Of a stretch of 64,000 bases of DNA, positions 63,301 to 64,000 are shown piece by piece; within the stretch, counting starts at the first letter, position 1; each line of letters begins with the position of its first letter. The position numbers were made by a program, and so were the translations under genes. The stretch is from positions 9,796,897-9,860,896 of the forward strand of contig NW_022145599.1 in assembly GCF_000002235.5 (NCBI RefSeq), in the 5' to 3' direction. Origin of the DNA: Strongylocentrotus purpuratus (lineage: Eukaryota > Echinodermata > Echinoidea > Camarodonta > Strongylocentrotidae). The notes beneath the pieces are model-generated. The model did no database searches. It saw only the letters and a list, made by a program, of their open reading frames with translations, and was not told the DNA's origin.

Positions 63301-64000
63301 TTCTTCTGGGAAATCCATTTCATGTGGCCAGAGCATCTGTTGTCGAACATCCTTCACTTTAAGCTTTTTTGCAAGCATAAAACTGATTCTCATGTGACAC
63401 TTATGGTGTTTGACTTCGTCGTGTTCTAACCAGTTAACGTCCCTATAGCAGAGATCTGATACAGGCCTCATGCACATGTGCTCATCTGGGAGAAATGTAT
63501 CTTGAGTTGGTTTCCCATTATCATCATCTTTTAGGAAACTGGCAAGTCGATCGGCAGCTAGGATAGCAACCTCCAAGACCTCGTCGTCTAAAGGTTTCCC
63601 ACTGCTATCATCGTGTATAGATTGGAGAACACCTCGATAGTCTCCGGCATCAAATTCCCTCTTCAATGATGCACGTTCCAGAAGAGTAGGATACTTTTTT
63701 AGGAACTGGGAAGCTTTATTTAGATACGGCGGAAGATCTCTACCTCCATCGGCAACCACAGAGGCCACTACAAACTTGCGATCTACAAGGAAGAATGATT
63801 GATTTTGAAGATCTACGTTGGAGATGTCTGGACTATTGTCTTTACATGCGATTTCAACACGCTCGTAGACCGCCTTGCATATCATTTGTAACTGATGACC
63901 AGAAATGCATCCAGTATTCATTTCGTAGTGACTACGAAAGTTCGAGAACTGCTCGAGTACATCTTGGACAGAGGGATATTTATCTGAAAGACCAAGAAAG
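57388..64000 (-). CDS. Sacsin-like gene B, 3' part (partial, runs off the window)
   Basis: This frame is open from the right window edge to a stop at 57388. The Met at 63921 is internal, since the frame continues upstream as FLGLSDKYPSVQDVL, matching gene A at 14520-14609. It holds ATPase module D (LLQNADDAGA near 63200, KIGRYGVGFNAVYQLTD near 62990), the long sacsin middle region, a DnaJ domain with KWHPDKHPEG near 58075, a Gly-rich linker and a C-terminal HEPN domain. Over a sampled 117 codons it differs from gene A at 15 residues, with no frameshift or stop. The linker between DnaJ and HEPN and the last residues (SLLPSRS against SLER in A) vary most. It is a tandem paralogue with the same domain order and, by family, a chaperone/ATPase scaffold. 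The 5' exons lie beyond the window. Confidence 0.92.
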   Translation of the reverse strand, partial: FLGLSDKYPSVQDVLEQFSNFRSHYEMNTGCISGHQLQMICKAVYERVEIACKDNSPDISNVDLQNQSFFLVDRKFVVASVVADGGRDLPPYLNKASQFLKKYPTLLERASLKREFDAGDYRGVLQSIHDDSSGKPLDDEVLEVAILAADRLASFLKDDDNGKPTQDTFLPDEHMCMRPVSDLCYRDVNWLEHDEVKHHKCHMRISFMLAKKLKVKDVRQQMLWPHEMDFPEEFGQHEELTNRIKRILDSYPSDETILKELLQNADDAGATQIHFVYDPRLHNGKKLLGDNMKALQGPALCVFNNKSFTDDDIRGIQNLGEGSKADHMGKIGRYGVGFNAVYQLTDCPSFISNGERLCMFDPLLKYIPGATPIKPGLQIKVNGSVRSSFPDIFQCYLEDILADGEEDFTVFRFPLREEASTLNKNVWRPTEIRKLLQDFEDAALESLLFLKNITKISISEVTRSGAIGSTRTITAEITEVEGEKKMDFLRKVQDISRAAKDDSTWQPEPAGVIYQMKLKETGRDEDWVICQQVGSADTVEENIMRKRKLLPVGAVAARLTDKRGELKGRAYCFLPLPIATGLPVHVHGYFALDHESRRHLWEGSKTDEQTKWNFHVTQKVIAPAYVNLLLWIKYFFVKKYEWSRSMSCEQKAHNLKVLQKYHTFFPNIGEKGSYWKELEATVYEIVASKALMLFPSLYRKDDGNNDFFLTWKTPVMPMQSPDESKVGYFNTLPSQMSDHYAFPTSSSLKAEMPENVNRLKETLIEITFPLLESPIWVMHSLRNACKHLNQETMNPESGNYEVLEVLPSNVVSFLGGDNPLQRQLPMPLSKSRIQDEERLKGLINYCKKGTKSKFKDSLHGLPLLFTQDGNLRRLSRDERVFASEFCDIFIPQSHRFLHKNFLDTLPRNTSVFCELGVRAVSTLLDDCHPYLECASDEIITLQNNLSSKWFVRLWSLLESFCTETTKWTDFAHDIRVELGRWAILPVTETKTQYHREIKLVAPVSLSSTIIVQPTESEKRYWLIYSALKSLNVYKVEISILHKDNCRLIHHLVTHKGDSTRVLDALMYWADRDLERFGNLKADQHEEILRFFSNCESQADLKRLKSLPCFKSIAGDFVSIREFDTVLVLPSMIPKQEQDKWVSTTRTIFLQYNISLKSLYKKLGLTDTMEMDVYEKYILPVFDQLSEGSRLEHLVRIKQLLQPLPIHNPKKSFSGTREEASQRLRLSHLRFITGANGELLKAKDFYDPEVKIFSLMWNEVQLPPKRVMVSLGLRFLREIGLQVVITRDLFLSFAQQVQGSHSDLEEMKKKSTALVLELRRRCDLHKDSSFLQRVGMVDFLVSDGINTEMKSINPPFMNKGTLIRYSGSSSFEHIRLLWSTNRILPYYAASGKCYSCKETFDEKIGVAQDPELMSVIKHLRNICNRLQQKNDKKISFPKYLASVLQEILTFVSSKCAGQNCSQEHPCGRCRIIRDELRNVPIVFLELEDEHRLVKAEQISRTVEGNLEPFLYQLPDKWVPFFKLFQILGGTVKPSIRQYAFVLESLYERGQSALSNPNVAKMVDRATCGLYEELMKTDSSQIAAAFVPGHSLYLPSCQQSLERSDRLLVNDIEHYTSRLLRSNLLLVKIFPSHERIAREAIARLPERMKPKAVSAEVKEILSKTGNDSQKCFLTGNEPCEFGRRLQILRSKEFLLAVWSIMKHNSQKVDEEKRYRDCLIGLKITCMQQLHSILQINGQDIAGSETEVPSFINSDNELFVQHSEEENRMETLLSVAIHVNQVLGNVFDDQYISILLSQESPTTIPKALAKFGIAVENMEDESFKLPNPGTTISEQLYHLIEQNPWMSFSTGDYVGYAQADEDGDYYIYAVVIKRIRNESLKSVYLIDIGKDSPIEANVLDMHKIHIPKSTSGIALVPSDKVNSDDGGPCLSGHQESSLPTGVEEAKRQVTAESEEIWQLPEEQKRKALRRLMLKWHPDKHPEGPKEMFVKASQHLQSELQRLGKGLSKTSSSYEDLFKSTEQRARDDQRRYTESGAGFGGGGGGGARGSSGSADWNIFFTEALRSPDIRNARRWLRQGQEDLRAAQHDLNPHDEPSLEWVAYKCHQSVEKALKAAQLAIRGCYSCTHNIYGLACDVSEHVKSSEFLQDVCQLSSLVGDQQARYPDRCALSQIPHEFFSDQSKGEEMIQLASKILAVVQTSLLPSRS

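Larger units (their letters stand above)
48559..64000. repeat. Tandem segmental duplication, copy 2
   Basis: Counterpart of 1..14609. It is about 830 bases longer overall, through an insertion at 56301..56637, a local 3-copy array at about 54460..54985, and extra sequence around 53580..53930 that copy 1 lacks. Confidence 0.95.

Noticed and set aside
63921-63923. Met at 63921 as the start of gene B
   Set aside because: The frame continues upstream without a stop to the window edge and matches gene A there.

Overview
The window is animal nuclear DNA: AT-rich, with GT-AG introns, LINE fragments, Crypton-type and foldback DNA elements, and many low-complexity runs. Base composition, the repeat style (elements ending in GGATCCGCGCCTG with long G/C runs) and the giant sacsin-like genes suggest a marine invertebrate deuterostome. 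A sea urchin-like echinoderm is my best guess, but nothing here proves the species.

Two giant sacsin-like genes lie head to tail on the minus strand. Gene A occupies 7985..26951 as far as I can trace it. Five exons join in phase: 26930..26951, 26175..26257, 25283..25541, 22722..24281 and a 14.1-kb last exon at 7985..22074. Together they encode 5337 residues with no internal stop. The order is ATPase module A, then B, C and D, then a DnaJ domain and a C-terminal HEPN domain. I did not find the start codon or the ubiquitin-like N-terminus. Gene B (57388..64000) is the 3' half of a second copy: module D, DnaJ and HEPN, open to the window edge.

The two genes belong to a tandem segmental duplication. 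Bases 1..14609 match 48559..64000, including about 8 kb of gene-free DNA downstream of each gene, and the repeat spacing is about 48.6 to 49.4 kb. The copies differ by about 2% over roughly the first 4 kb. Beyond that, including the coding part, they differ by roughly 6-10%, so the duplication carries two layers of divergence.

Region by region: 1..7980 is gene A's downstream flank, with a LINE reverse-transcriptase relic, an inverted-repeat element and a CT microsatellite. 7985..26951 is gene A, with repeat elements in its introns including a run of 100 C. 26952..48558 is a repeat-dense spacer holding three LINE pieces, tandem-repeat blocks at 29.5-32.8 kb, a 938-bp palindromic element, further inverted-repeat elements and an inactivated Crypton-like recombinase gene. 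48559..57387 is the second copy of the downstream flank, with its own 337-bp insertion and a 3-copy tandem array. 57388..64000 is gene B.

The main biological interest is the sacsin pair: giant ATPase-chaperone proteins with four rather than three ATPase modules, near-identical ATPase cores in two modules that are otherwise well diverged (which looks like gene conversion), and a recent tandem duplication.
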